Positions 1-7,073 of a stretch of DNA of 32,145 nt are shown here, piece after piece (positions within the stretch are counted from its first letter, which is position 1; every line of letters starts with the position of its first letter). A model generated the notes under the pieces. That model did no database searches, had not been told where the DNA came from, and saw only the letters and a program-made list of their open reading frames with translations. The stretch spans positions 1 through 32,145 of the forward strand of contig JAITRZ010000031.1 of assembly GCA_031288185.1 (NCBI GenBank), read 5' to 3'. This DNA is from Coriobacteriales bacterium. GTDB taxonomy: Bacteria > Actinomycetota > Coriobacteriia > Coriobacteriales > UBA8131. The translations under genes were made by a program, and so were the position numbers.

Positions 1-87
1 CGCAGAGTGTTTGAGCCGGCGTTCCCTGTGCGAGGGACCTCTGTGGCCGATACTCTTTGTGTGCGCATTTGTGCTATTTCTGAGCAC

Positions 88-118
88 AAAAAACCGCCTG
101 GCGCATAAGCCTGGGCGG
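88..118 (-). terminator. Possible rho-independent terminator (minus strand)
   Basis: Read on the minus strand, CCGCC and GGCGG can pair around a loop of about 15 bases and are followed directly by a run of six T. No minus-strand gene is recognisable immediately upstream of it (higher coordinates), so the hairpin may be a relic. Confidence 0.3.
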
Positions 119-184
119 CGTCTTTGGCGCGGACACTCGCGCCCTCATAATTGCTGGTGGACTCAGGGAGAGCTAAGCTATGAG

Positions 185-197
185 CCCCCCCCCCCCC
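185..197. repeat. Homopolymeric C13 tract
   Basis: Thirteen consecutive cytosines are followed by GGG. Such tracts are prone to slippage and sometimes drive phase variation, but no good gene spans this one. Assembly or sequencing error in its length is equally possible. Confidence 0.9.
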
Positions 198-776
198 GGG
201 CATATTCTGGATGTTTTCGCGCTCATGTGTTCCCGCTCCCTTCAGATTTCCTGTTGTGGTGCTTACTTTGGTAGTGCCTGTCTTAGTGCTGCCTGTCTTA
301 CCTGCTTGTTCTAACGACGCATAGTGTAGCACAAGCACGAGTGAAGTTGCATACGGGGCGTTTTATGGCAGGTTAAGACAAAAAACAGTCAGCATCTTAC
401 ACCTGCCGGTTCATCGCATAGGAGGCAAAACGGTTATCTCCCACTTTCATGAGCGTTCCCTCTTCTGCCATCTGGCAAAGTATTGCCCTCGCCCATCCGT
501 TGCGGTCTGGCTCAGGGGCGACGCACGTTCGCAATTTCAGATGAGAAGGAGAAGCGGAGGCTGCCCAATGAGCGAAATCGTACCGAAGACAAAGGCATCG
601 GCCATCAGTGACAACGAGATAGTAATCTACCAGCCGATGAAGCAGTGCGTCTCGATGTGATGCTTGAAGATGAAACCGTTTGGCTCACACAAGCGCAGAT
701 GGTTGTGCTGCTCCAAACAACAAGACAAAACATCAGCCTTTTCTATTTATAAAGAAGGGGAACTGATCAGAGCGGC

Positions 777-801
777 AACTGTCAAGGAATACTTGACAGT
801 T
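777..801. repeat. Perfect inverted repeat A inside the rhuM remnant
   Basis: AACTGTCAAG and CTTGACAGTT are 10-base perfect arms around a 5-base centre. The core overlaps codons for VKEYLT, so part of the symmetry may simply be conserved coding sequence. Confidence 0.85.
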
Positions 802-828
802 CAAAAAGAAGGCGAGCTTATAGAAGGA

Positions 829-857
829 GTGGTTGTCAAGGATTCCTTGACAACCAC
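829..857. repeat. Perfect inverted repeat B inside the rhuM remnant
   Basis: GTGGTTGTCAAGGA and TCCTTGACAACCAC are 14-base perfect arms around a single T, giving a 29-base palindrome. It is the second copy of the duplicated VK(E/D)xLT block and shares the TGTCAAGG...CTTGACA core with repeat A. Confidence 0.9.
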
Positions 858-1028
858 TCAGCACAGAGCCCTTCCCGAAAAAACGCAAAAGCGTAAGGTG
901 AAACTCTATAACCTTGATGTGATAATCTCAGTTGGCTACCGCGTCAAGTCCCAAAAGGCGCCACAGATTAGGAATGAATAAAAAGTATCATTTTCAATTT
1001 TCTAGGTTCATTAGGTTCAAATGTAACG

Positions 1029-1214
1029 TCACGAAGTTTGCGGTAGTTCTTTATCCTTATTTTTTCTATCATGTGCGACGGCCTGGCTTCTAATTGTGGC
1101 AAATCCGTCATAATTAAAATCAGGGTTATGGACACTTTCCCAGATGCCGAGAAACTCCACGGTGTTGCGGTTGCGCAGCCAGTCGGATATGAAGTCGCCG
1201 TCTTTGGCAGACAT
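1029..1214 (-). pseudogene. KilA-N domain fragment
   Basis: From ATG 1214 the minus strand encodes DGDFISDWLRNRNTVEFLGI, then WESVHNPDFNYDGFATIRSQA. This matches the middle of the KilA-N DNA-binding domain (typically ISLTDIA...NWLRNRNTVEFLG.WE..NNPDF...EF..I...AG.N.F). The preceding N-terminal strand and the following AGSNAFTLSP-like half are missing; after SQA the frame runs into unrelated residues and stops. KilA-N proteins belong to phages and mobile elements. Together with the rhuM remnant this suggests debris of an old element beside the tRNA gene. Confidence 0.7.
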
Positions 1215-1280
1215 CGAGGCGAAGCTGAAGCGGCTTGCCGCCGACAGCGACGGGCTCTTGCGACAATGCTTATCTAACAC

Positions 1281-1318
1281 CGTAAACCGCATTGACAATT
1301 TTTTGTCGGGGGTTTACG
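1281..1318. repeat. Two-tier inverted repeat next to tRNA-Ala
   Basis: CGTAAACC (1281-1288) pairs with GGTTTACG (1311-1318). Nested inside, GACAA (1294-1298) pairs with TTGTC (1303-1307). It sits 11 bases past the 3' end of the tRNA gene and may act as a terminator or be the end of a lost element. On the minus strand the inner loop reads A-rich, which argues against a classical terminator for the tRNA. Confidence 0.6.
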
Positions 1319-1329
1319 TAAGAACGTTT

Positions 1330-1405
1330 TGGTGGAGATGATGGGACTCGAACCCACGACCTCCTGGTTGCAAACCAGGCGCTCTCCCAGCTGAGCTACA
1401 TCCCC
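1330..1405 (-). tRNA. tRNA-Ala (anticodon UGC), CCA encoded
   Basis: Read on the minus strand, the sequence folds into a full cloverleaf: acceptor GGGGATG/CATCTCC, D-stem GCTC/GAGC, anticodon stem CCTGG/CCAGG with loop TTTGCAA (anticodon TGC), a TTCGAGT T-loop, discriminator A and an encoded CCA. The third acceptor pair is G-U, the known identity element for alanyl-tRNA synthetase. The total is 76 bases. It lies between rsgA and the phage-like debris; tRNA genes are common integration sites. Confidence 0.97.
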
Positions 1406-1425
1406 ACGCAGGTGAACAAACCGGC

Positions 1426-1434
1426 ATTTTAACA
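1426..1434 (-). promoter_or_regulatory. Extended -10 element upstream of tRNA-Ala
   Basis: TGTTAAAAT on the minus strand fits an extended -10 (TGnTAtAAT), 20 bases before the tRNA 5' end. Nearly the same 9-mer (TGCTAAAAT) lies upstream of the FIST operon and of the sortase operon in this window. No good -35 is visible. Confidence 0.45.
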
Positions 1435-1466
1435 CAGTCGCCCTGCGGCAGGGGGCTGACTACTAG

Positions 1467-2522
1467 TCATATCCCCTCAACTTCCCGGGCCAAAGCACGG
1501 TAGGAATGCAAACGGCGAGCCGGGATAGCACCGCTTGCAACCGCAGCGGCCACAGCACAATCAGGTTCATGACGGTGACTACAATTGCGGTACTTACACT
1601 CCGCAGCCACAGCGGTGATGTCCGAAAACGCCAAGGCCAGGCCAAGCGTGTCGCCATAAATACCCACACTGCGCAGTCCAGGCGTGTCAATCACCTGGCC
1701 GCCCTGGGGCAGATCAACCAGCTTGCGGGCAACAGTCGTGTGGCGGCCAGCGCGATCCTTTGCGCGAACGCTGGCCGTTGACAACTGCTCAGTCAAGATC
1801 AAACGATTCACAAAGCTGGATTTTCCAACACCAGAGCGACCCAGGAGTACGCCGGTCTTGTTGGGCAGAAAGAGGGCGGCCAACTCAATACTGCTATTAA
1901 CATTAGCAAGCTTAAGATCAAAATGCCGATTGGTGGCCACATCGCCGGTTGTGTATACAAACACCTCGCAGTTACGGGCCGCCGCGCGCGCGGCCGCTCT
2001 ATCCGCAACCGGATGCCGGGCCAAATCGGCTTTTGTCAGGAGCACAAAAACCGGCTCGCCGCTTTGCAGGCCCATAACCAGCTGACGCTCCAGATAGTCC
2101 ACATCCAAAGGACGATGCCCCAGGCTTTGCACAATCATCACAAAGTCAAAATTGGTCGCCAGTATCTGTTCAAGGGGCTTGCCGCTGGTTTCCGCACCGC
2201 CTGGCGGCGCCTGGCGGCGAACCAAAACTGAACGTCGCGGCAAAATAGCATCTATAGTAGCAATTTCTTGTGTCGGCTCCTGGGAAATCAGCACAAAATC
2301 CCCCACGGCGGCGCGCGTGTTGTCCTGTTTAATGAGCTGCGTGGCGTGCTGAGCTCGCTGCTCTCCCCCCTCTGAGCGTACCAGTGGATAGCCACGATCC
2401 AGCGAAACCACCTGTGCGCGCAACGTGTGGATGGGTGGTTTGACCGGTGGATGGCCTACTGGCTGCGCACTGTTCTTAGGTCGCGCGAAATTGGTAGGTT
2501 GAGCAGAGTTTTTGGCCGTCAT
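1467..2522 (-). CDS. rsgA: Ribosome small-subunit-dependent GTPase RsgA
   Basis: This 351-residue protein is a circularly permuted GTPase that assists late 30S subunit maturation. An N-terminal OB-fold (about 33-95) is followed by the GTPase motifs in permuted order: TKAD (G4, 163-166), GRSGVGKSS (P-loop, 228-236), RHTT (G2) and DTPG (G3, 279-282). The C-terminal zinc-binding domain shows C309, C314, H316 and C322 with the canonical family spacing. The N-terminus carries an extra roughly 30 residues with a duplicated NSAQP motif, a low-complexity extension typical of this window. ATG 2522 has only a weak ribosome site. It follows trkH by 31 bases and may be co-transcribed with it. The identification is secure. 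Confidence 0.96.
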   Translation of the reverse strand: MTAKNSAQPTNFARPKNSAQPVGHPPVKPPIHTLRAQVVSLDRGYPLVRSEGGEQRAQHATQLIKQDNTRAAVGDFVLISQEPTQEIATIDAILPRRSVLVRRQAPPGGAETSGKPLEQILATNFDFVMIVQSLGHRPLDVDYLERQLVMGLQSGEPVFVLLTKADLARHPVADRAAARAAARNCEVFVYTTGDVATNRHFDLKLANVNSSIELAALFLPNKTGVLLGRSGVGKSSFVNRLILTEQLSTASVRAKDRAGRHTTVARKLVDLPQGGQVIDTPGLRSVGIYGDTLGLALAFSDITAVAAECKYRNCSHRHEPDCAVAAAVASGAIPARRLHSYRALAREVEGI

Positions 2523-2553
2523 TACCGCTTCTTTCGCATCAGCTTGGCTGTCA

Positions 2554-4866
2554 TCATAGTTTCTTTCGCGCCAAGATGCTATGTAAACCTATTAACACCA
2601 GCCCGCAGGCAGCCAAAAACAGTCCCAGCGCTAATGCGGGCAGGTTGGGTAGGTGTGCGATTGGCCCTCCTGCTTCCACCACCCTGAAACTGGATGCGTG
2701 AACGTCGCTTAATCCATCATGCCACCCGCAGGCCAGATGAAACTCGCCGCGCACGTCTAAAACCGTGCCCTGTTGCTGGTAGCCACCTCGACTACTGATG
2801 TTTGCGACATCAGAAGCGCTAACGTAAACGCTGATACTGGCGCTACCGTCGTTCAAGGTGACCCAAAAATTGCCATTATCAGCAGTGATTATGTCGCCCA
2901 CTACTTCACCCGTGAAATCAACCTTTTGGTTATCAAGATGGGATGCGGCATTGCTCAGTTCCGTGATGGTGATGGAGTGTTGGGCATTGCTTGCGGAGCT
3001 GTCCACGACCTCTCCATTCGCGAACTCTCCATCCACATCATTCCTGTCCACGACCTCTCCATGCGCGAGCTCTCCATCCAAACTGGGCGTTGTTGCGTAA
3101 GCGGCCTGAGAAAAACGCCAAAAGGGCACAAGCGTCAAGAGGAGAACGAGTGCCAGCACCACGAGCACCGGCACTACTGCCCTACCCCTCTTTCCTGGCC
3201 GGCCATCGTCCATCAGCCGGCTCGCGGCCTTAGTGTGTTTTGCCTGAACAGCTCCGCCTGACCTGCCGCTATCCATCAGCCGGCTCGTATCGTGACCAGC
3301 CCCTTTGTTTGATGTTCCTGTCCCCTTGCCTCGCCAGTCGCCGCCGGGCCTTCCCTTGCGTCCGCGCCAATCAGGCAGAAGCGAAGCCAGCAGAGAGGCA
3401 AGAAGCGCCAGCAGGGTCAGAAATTCAAGGCGCCCCATCCACATCTGCGCGATATAGCAGAGTTTAAGCAACACAGGAGCTTCAGGGGCAGTGATACCAC
3501 TGCTTAACCCGGCATTGGAAGCCGCAGAAATGGACTCAAAAACGGCATCCACGGCGCCATATCCACAGGCAATGCCCAGCAGTGTGCCAATGATATAAGA
3601 AATCACATAGAGGGAGGCAATAATCAGGGCCGATGACAGCAGTTCTGGGTTGAGGCGATGACGACCGATATGGGTATAGTAGGCGCCTATTTCAGCAGAA
3701 CGCGGGCTCAACAGGCTTTTGACGCGCAGGGCTATACCCTTGCAAATCAGGCCCACACGCAGGGCCTTGATGCCGCCAGCAGTTGAGGCTGAACTGCCGC
3801 CAATGGCCATTGAGATGGCAAGCAGCAAAAATGCTCCGGAGGAGAACAACGTGGTCATTTGATTGGTCGAAAGCAACTGATAACCGGTGTTGGTAGTAGC
3901 ACTAACAATGGTAAAGATACCCCGGCGTGCTAAGCCGGTGTAGTCAGTGAGAAAGTCGCCAAGACTCAGCGCCGCGACAAACAGTATAACCATACCGGTG
4001 ATCCAAAGCGCCAAAGTGCGAATTTCTATATCTTTTAAGAAAAGGCGCCAATTTCCGCGATTCAGCTGAGCAAAGAGGGCAAAATTTACGGCCCCAAACA
4101 TCATGATTAGCATCGTGATCATCTCAAACGGCCAGGAATGGTATGAGATAAGTGAGAGGCTGGAAGGCGCAAAACCGCCGGTATCATAGGCGCCAATTGT
4201 TATCCAAAGGCCATGAAACAGGCTGCGCAGAGGATCAACGCCAATGGTAAGCAAAATGCACCCCAGTATGATGGTACCAATTAAAACGGCAGTGGCAGCA
4301 AATTGCCAGATAAAACGCGCAGTAGCCTTGATATTGGGAACGATGGCCTCGCTCCGTCCCTCAGAAATGTAAAGTGCGGCGCCGGTGCGCGTAAACAACC
4401 CCAGCGACAACGCAACCACGATAACCCCCTGTCCGCCCAGAAACTGCATAGTGGATCGCCACATATTATCAGCCAGCGACATATGATCCACGTCCTGAAC
4501 CAGGGTCAAACCGGTGGCGGTCAGGCCGCTGACCCCTTCAAAAAAGGCATCCAGAAACGAGGTGTAGTGGCCAGAAAGATACAACGGCACCGCCGCTACC
4601 AAAGCTCCGATAATCCAGATAAAGCCGGTGATGGCAATGGCCTGCTTGCGGTCGACGGGGCCGGGCCGGGCACGCGCCATCTGCATCAGTGCGCCCAGGG
4701 TGAGTGCGATACCTATACCCAGCACATAGTTACAGGCTATGGCCCATTCCTGCATAAGCACGCTAACCAGCAGCGGTGCCAGCATCGCCGCCGCCAGCAG
4801 AAGCGTTAAAGTGCCCAAATAATGAGCAATTATAGCAATATCCGGCCTGCTAAAACGCGGCCACAT
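2554..4866 (-). CDS. trkH: TrkH/KtrB-family potassium transporter with C-terminal OB-fold-like extension
   Basis: Residues 1-500 form a TrkH/KtrB potassium translocation subunit. It shows the four pore-loop repeats with their selectivity-filter glycines (SGLTATGLT about 113-121, GAYDTGGFA 225-233, SATTNTGYQ 322-330, SAASNAGLSSG 447-457) and the final MGRLEF motif (477-482). The family usually ends near here, at 450-500 residues. This protein has 770. A basic low-complexity linker (501-562, with SRLMD twice) is followed by a membrane segment (563-583), a duplicated acidic DGE(L/F)A(H/N)GEVVD block, and a predicted beta-barrel OB-like domain (about 632-730: VDFTGEVVGDII, GNFWVTLNDG, GTVLDVRGEF). 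Another membrane segment (740-765) ends the protein. No TrkA/KtrA gene is adjacent. Transporter function is confident; the role of the extension is unknown. Confidence 0.92.
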   Translation of the reverse strand: MWPRFSRPDIAIIAHYLGTLTLLLAAAMLAPLLVSVLMQEWAIACNYVLGIGIALTLGALMQMARARPGPVDRKQAIAITGFIWIIGALVAAVPLYLSGHYTSFLDAFFEGVSGLTATGLTLVQDVDHMSLADNMWRSTMQFLGGQGVIVVALSLGLFTRTGAALYISEGRSEAIVPNIKATARFIWQFAATAVLIGTIILGCILLTIGVDPLRSLFHGLWITIGAYDTGGFAPSSLSLISYHSWPFEMITMLIMMFGAVNFALFAQLNRGNWRLFLKDIEIRTLALWITGMVILFVAALSLGDFLTDYTGLARRGIFTIVSATTNTGYQLLSTNQMTTLFSSGAFLLLAISMAIGGSSASTAGGIKALRVGLICKGIALRVKSLLSPRSAEIGAYYTHIGRHRLNPELLSSALIIASLYVISYIIGTLLGIACGYGAVDAVFESISAASNAGLSSGITAPEAPVLLKLCYIAQMWMGRLEFLTLLALLASLLASLLPDWRGRKGRPGGDWRGKGTGTSNKGAGHDTSRLMDSGRSGGAVQAKHTKAASRLMDDGRPGKRGRAVVPVLVVLALVLLLTLVPFWRFSQAAYATTPSLDGELAHGEVVDRNDVDGEFANGEVVDSSASNAQHSITITELSNAASHLDNQKVDFTGEVVGDIITADNGNFWVTLNDGSASISVYVSASDVANISSRGGYQQQGTVLDVRGEFHLACGWHDGLSDVHASSFRVVEAGGPIAHLPNLPALALGLFLAACGLVLIGLHSILARKKL

Positions 4867-4925
4867 CTACAAAACCTGGTTCCAAGACCATCGGGTGATT
4901 ATCGCAGGCAGGCAAAGCAAGCTCC

Positions 4926-5138
4926 CTAGCCAATGATAAAGCGTTCAAGCACCACAATAGCAACCAACGCCAAGATAAACAGGGTAAACGTCACGGCTAC
5001 GGCCAAATAGCTACGCAGCACATCTAAAAAAGACCTCCCCTTGTGTGGTCGTCGCCTTACAACACGCATGGAGCCAGGTCTGTCTTTGAGGTTTTTGGGA
5101 TCGTCATCAGGGGGCATCTCCTGATTCGCTTGGTTCAT
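4926..5138 (-). CDS. Small single-pass membrane protein upstream of trkH
   Basis: This 70-residue protein has an acidic/polar start, a basic stretch (about 24-38, rich in Arg and Lys) and one membrane helix near 44-66, which suggests the N-terminus is cytoplasmic. It ends 59 bases before trkH on the same strand, so co-transcription is plausible. I do not recognise a family. No strong ribosome site precedes ATG 5138, so expression is uncertain. It could be an accessory subunit of the transporter, but nothing in the sequence proves it. Confidence 0.5.
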   Translation of the reverse strand: MNQANQEMPPDDDPKNLKDRPGSMRVVRRRPHKGRSFLDVLRSYLAVAVTFTLFILALVAIVVLERFIIG

Positions 5139-5583
5139 ACCGTCTGAAGGCTACGGGCAGGGCAGGGCAACCGAGGGCGTCACCGCTTCGCTCCGTACTA
5201 CTAACTGCGCGATCCGCACATACGACGGTTGCATCCACTGCGCGTGTCATGCAACCCACCACGCGCTGCGCGATCCGCACATACGGACGGTTGGCTACGC
5301 AGCTCATACAGGACGCGCAACCATCATACACTAAAAAACAGCACCAACGCACCTGCATGTTAATTGGTGGAGGCACCACCTTGCAGATGGTGACTTGGTC
5401 TTTCAACGTGCTACCGCAACAACTATCAGGATGCAGCCCTGGGCCATAAGAGGACGCAGGAAAAAATCAAACAGGAGAGAGCAGCCTGCGCTCAACCAAA
5501 CAGCATCACGTGGCTGCGCGCCGAGCCTTGGCCGTTAGCCTTCTGCGCGCCGGGGTAGGGTCTGCACAGCAGCCCGCGCGCCG
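5139..5583. other. Intergenic stretch with a 27-28-base direct repeat
   Basis: No convincing gene. A near-identical repeat beginning CTGCGCGATCCGCACATACG and ending ACGGTTG occurs at 5205-5231 and 5266-5293, differing by one inserted G. Further GC-rich partial repeats (CTGCGCGCCG twice) lie at 5513-5552. No riboswitch pattern was recognised upstream of the trkH operon. Confidence 0.6.
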
Positions 5584-6957
5584 TCATGGTGCAAACGCAG
5601 CATCAGCCTTGTTTACAACAATAAACAGGTCTTTGCTCTGGCCGGTATGAAGGACACGAAACCTGATGACCTCTTGATCCGGGGCCAGGGCGGCAGAAGA
5701 AGGAAACAGCGCTGCCAGGGCCTCAGATGTCAAGTGATCGGCAAAACTCTGAATCTGATCCTGAGCAACGGCAGCGTCAACCGTGGTGGCCAGAAATTGC
5801 CGTAGGCTTTGTTGAAAGACGGTTTGGTCAGCAATAAGCCGATGGGGCATTTTGCTATCAACAAACAGTGAAAACCTAAGCTGCTTTGCGGTAATGGCGG
5901 GAAGAAGAGGGGCGATAGTCGCCCGCATCAGGTCTACAAACACCTGGTTTCTTACCTGAAGAAAACCGGCGGCAGCGGTCGCTGGTTGTGCGTGAAGGGA
6001 TGACGGCGGCAGGCCAGCGGACGAAGCGGGTGCAGCCAGGCCAGCGGACGAAGCGGGTGCAGACCGAGTGGCGGCAGGTGCGGACAAGCCGGCAGAAGGC
6101 GTAGGTGCGGATCGAGCGGCGGCAGGTGCGGACAGGCCGGCAGCAGGTGCCTGAGCTAACCTGTTCATACCCGGCACGGGAGCGGGCGAGGCAGTAGCCT
6201 GAAATTGAGCTTGGAACGAGTCTTGGGCAGGGCGCACGCGAGGATGAAGGTTGGTGGAAGCCACAGCCTGGGGCTGCACACCGGCATGTAACTGATTGAT
6301 AAACAGCGCGGCGGCCAGCACCACTCTGTTGTGCTGGAGCGGTTGGGTTTCTAGCTGCTGTCCTTTTTGTAACGTCTTAAGCTGAAGGGCAAAGGATTCC
6401 AGGGGATCAATCAGCTGACGGGTTAATAAGAAGTAGATCACCAGACTCATAATCACCCACACTACCAACCCAGTTACCCCAACCAGGTACAGCGGGGTTG
6501 TCAGATAATTGTTTAGCTCGGCTGCTGGTATGTAGCTTACTATCAGTTTGTCATCGTTTTGCCGGGCGTGAGCATACACAGAACTCTGGCCAAAGGTAGC
6601 CTCAAAGCTAGGTGGGATGGCATTGCGCGCCTGCTGATACCAGACCTCCTCTGCCAGGTTCTGGTTAATCATGACGCGCGTGGGGTCAACAATAACTCGG
6701 CCGTTTGCGTCTACAACAAAGATGCCGCCATCATCGCCAACACCTGCGGCAGCGACGGCCTCCTGGTAGACCTGGACACTGGGATGAGCGACACGGGAAC
6801 GCTCTAGGGTGCTTAAAACGGAGTCCAGACTAACGTCCAGTTGCTGGTCAAACAAACGGTGGGTGGCAGAAGAGACATTCTGGGCAACTGCAAAGCCCAA
6901 ACCCACCAACAGAAGCGCCAGCAACACGATGATGGGTACAATGATGCGCAGACGCAT
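5584..6957 (-). CDS. Membrane sensor protein with degenerate histidine-kinase-like C-terminus
   Basis: A 457-residue protein. It has an N-terminal membrane helix (about 5-25), an extracytoplasmic sensor-like region (26-152, with GGIFVVDANGRVIVDP typical of Cache/PAS-like sensors), a second helix (154-178) and an Ala/Pro/Ser-rich linker (about 255-330) built from tandem AGLSAPA-type repeats; at the DNA level a 25-base unit recurs at 6011-6035 and 6038-6062. The last roughly 120 residues resemble the start of an HATPase_c domain: LRFSLFVDSKMPHRLIADQT then FQQSLRQFLATTVDAAV aligns with the D..RL.Q.L.NLL.NA region. However, the N-box Asn, the phospho-acceptor His and the G boxes are all absent. 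It is probably catalytically inactive and may modulate the two active kinases upstream in the operon. The function is inferred. Confidence 0.72.
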   Translation of the reverse strand: MRLRIIVPIIVLLALLLVGLGFAVAQNVSSATHRLFDQQLDVSLDSVLSTLERSRVAHPSVQVYQEAVAAAGVGDDGGIFVVDANGRVIVDPTRVMINQNLAEEVWYQQARNAIPPSFEATFGQSSVYAHARQNDDKLIVSYIPAAELNNYLTTPLYLVGVTGLVVWVIMSLVIYFLLTRQLIDPLESFALQLKTLQKGQQLETQPLQHNRVVLAAALFINQLHAGVQPQAVASTNLHPRVRPAQDSFQAQFQATASPAPVPGMNRLAQAPAAGLSAPAAARSAPTPSAGLSAPAATRSAPASSAGLAAPASSAGLPPSSLHAQPATAAAGFLQVRNQVFVDLMRATIAPLLPAITAKQLRFSLFVDSKMPHRLIADQTVFQQSLRQFLATTVDAAVAQDQIQSFADHLTSEALAALFPSSAALAPDQEVIRFRVLHTGQSKDLFIVVNKADAAFAP

Positions 6958-7073
6958 TATCGCCCGCGCTTCAGAGCGAAACCTGCCATCTTATGTTCCC
7001 TCCCGGTTTTTTTGCTGGCGCCCTGCCAGCTATTGTTGCCTATTGGCCAAAAAGAGTACAGCAAGATAAAACC

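Larger units (their letters stand above)
1..567. other. Gene-poor stretch before the rhuM remnant
   Basis: I see no convincing gene here. Open frames cross the region, but their products are rich in Pro, Cys, Arg and Trp, and none resembles a known family. The stretch holds a run of 13 cytosines, a possible terminator hairpin pointing to the minus strand, and short direct repeats such as GCCTGTCTTA twice near 275-300. It may be the decayed flank of a mobile element, since the next two recognisable items are broken phage-associated genes. Confidence 0.5.
568..981 (+). pseudogene. rhuM: Decayed RhuM-family (virulence protein RhuM) gene
   Basis: The start is ATG 568 with a GGAGG ribosome site seven bases upstream. 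The first frame gives SDNEIVIYQP and stops at 658-660. From about 636 the next frame continues the family pattern with DEAVRLDVMLEDETVWLTQA and QMVVLLQTTRQNISL, then hits a TAA. From about 745 the original frame resumes with KEGEL, VKEYLT and then KLYNLDVIISVGYRVKSQ, and ends at 981 where an intact RhuM would continue with roughly GTQFRIWA and 150-200 more residues. There are therefore at least two frameshifts and a C-terminal truncation. The KEGEL...VK(E/D)xLT block is present twice in tandem. RhuM genes are typical cargo of genomic islands and phage-derived regions. The family call rests on recognised sequence patterns, not a search. Confidence 0.75.

Noticed and set aside
2773-3261. 162-codon plus-strand open frame opposite trkH
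   Set aside because: It is the antisense shadow of the repetitive trkH tail; there is no ribosome site or domain.
5107-5406. 99-codon minus-strand open frame overlapping the small membrane protein
   Set aside because: Cys/Arg-rich, no ribosome site, includes the 27-base direct repeat, and competes with the more plausible 70-residue protein.
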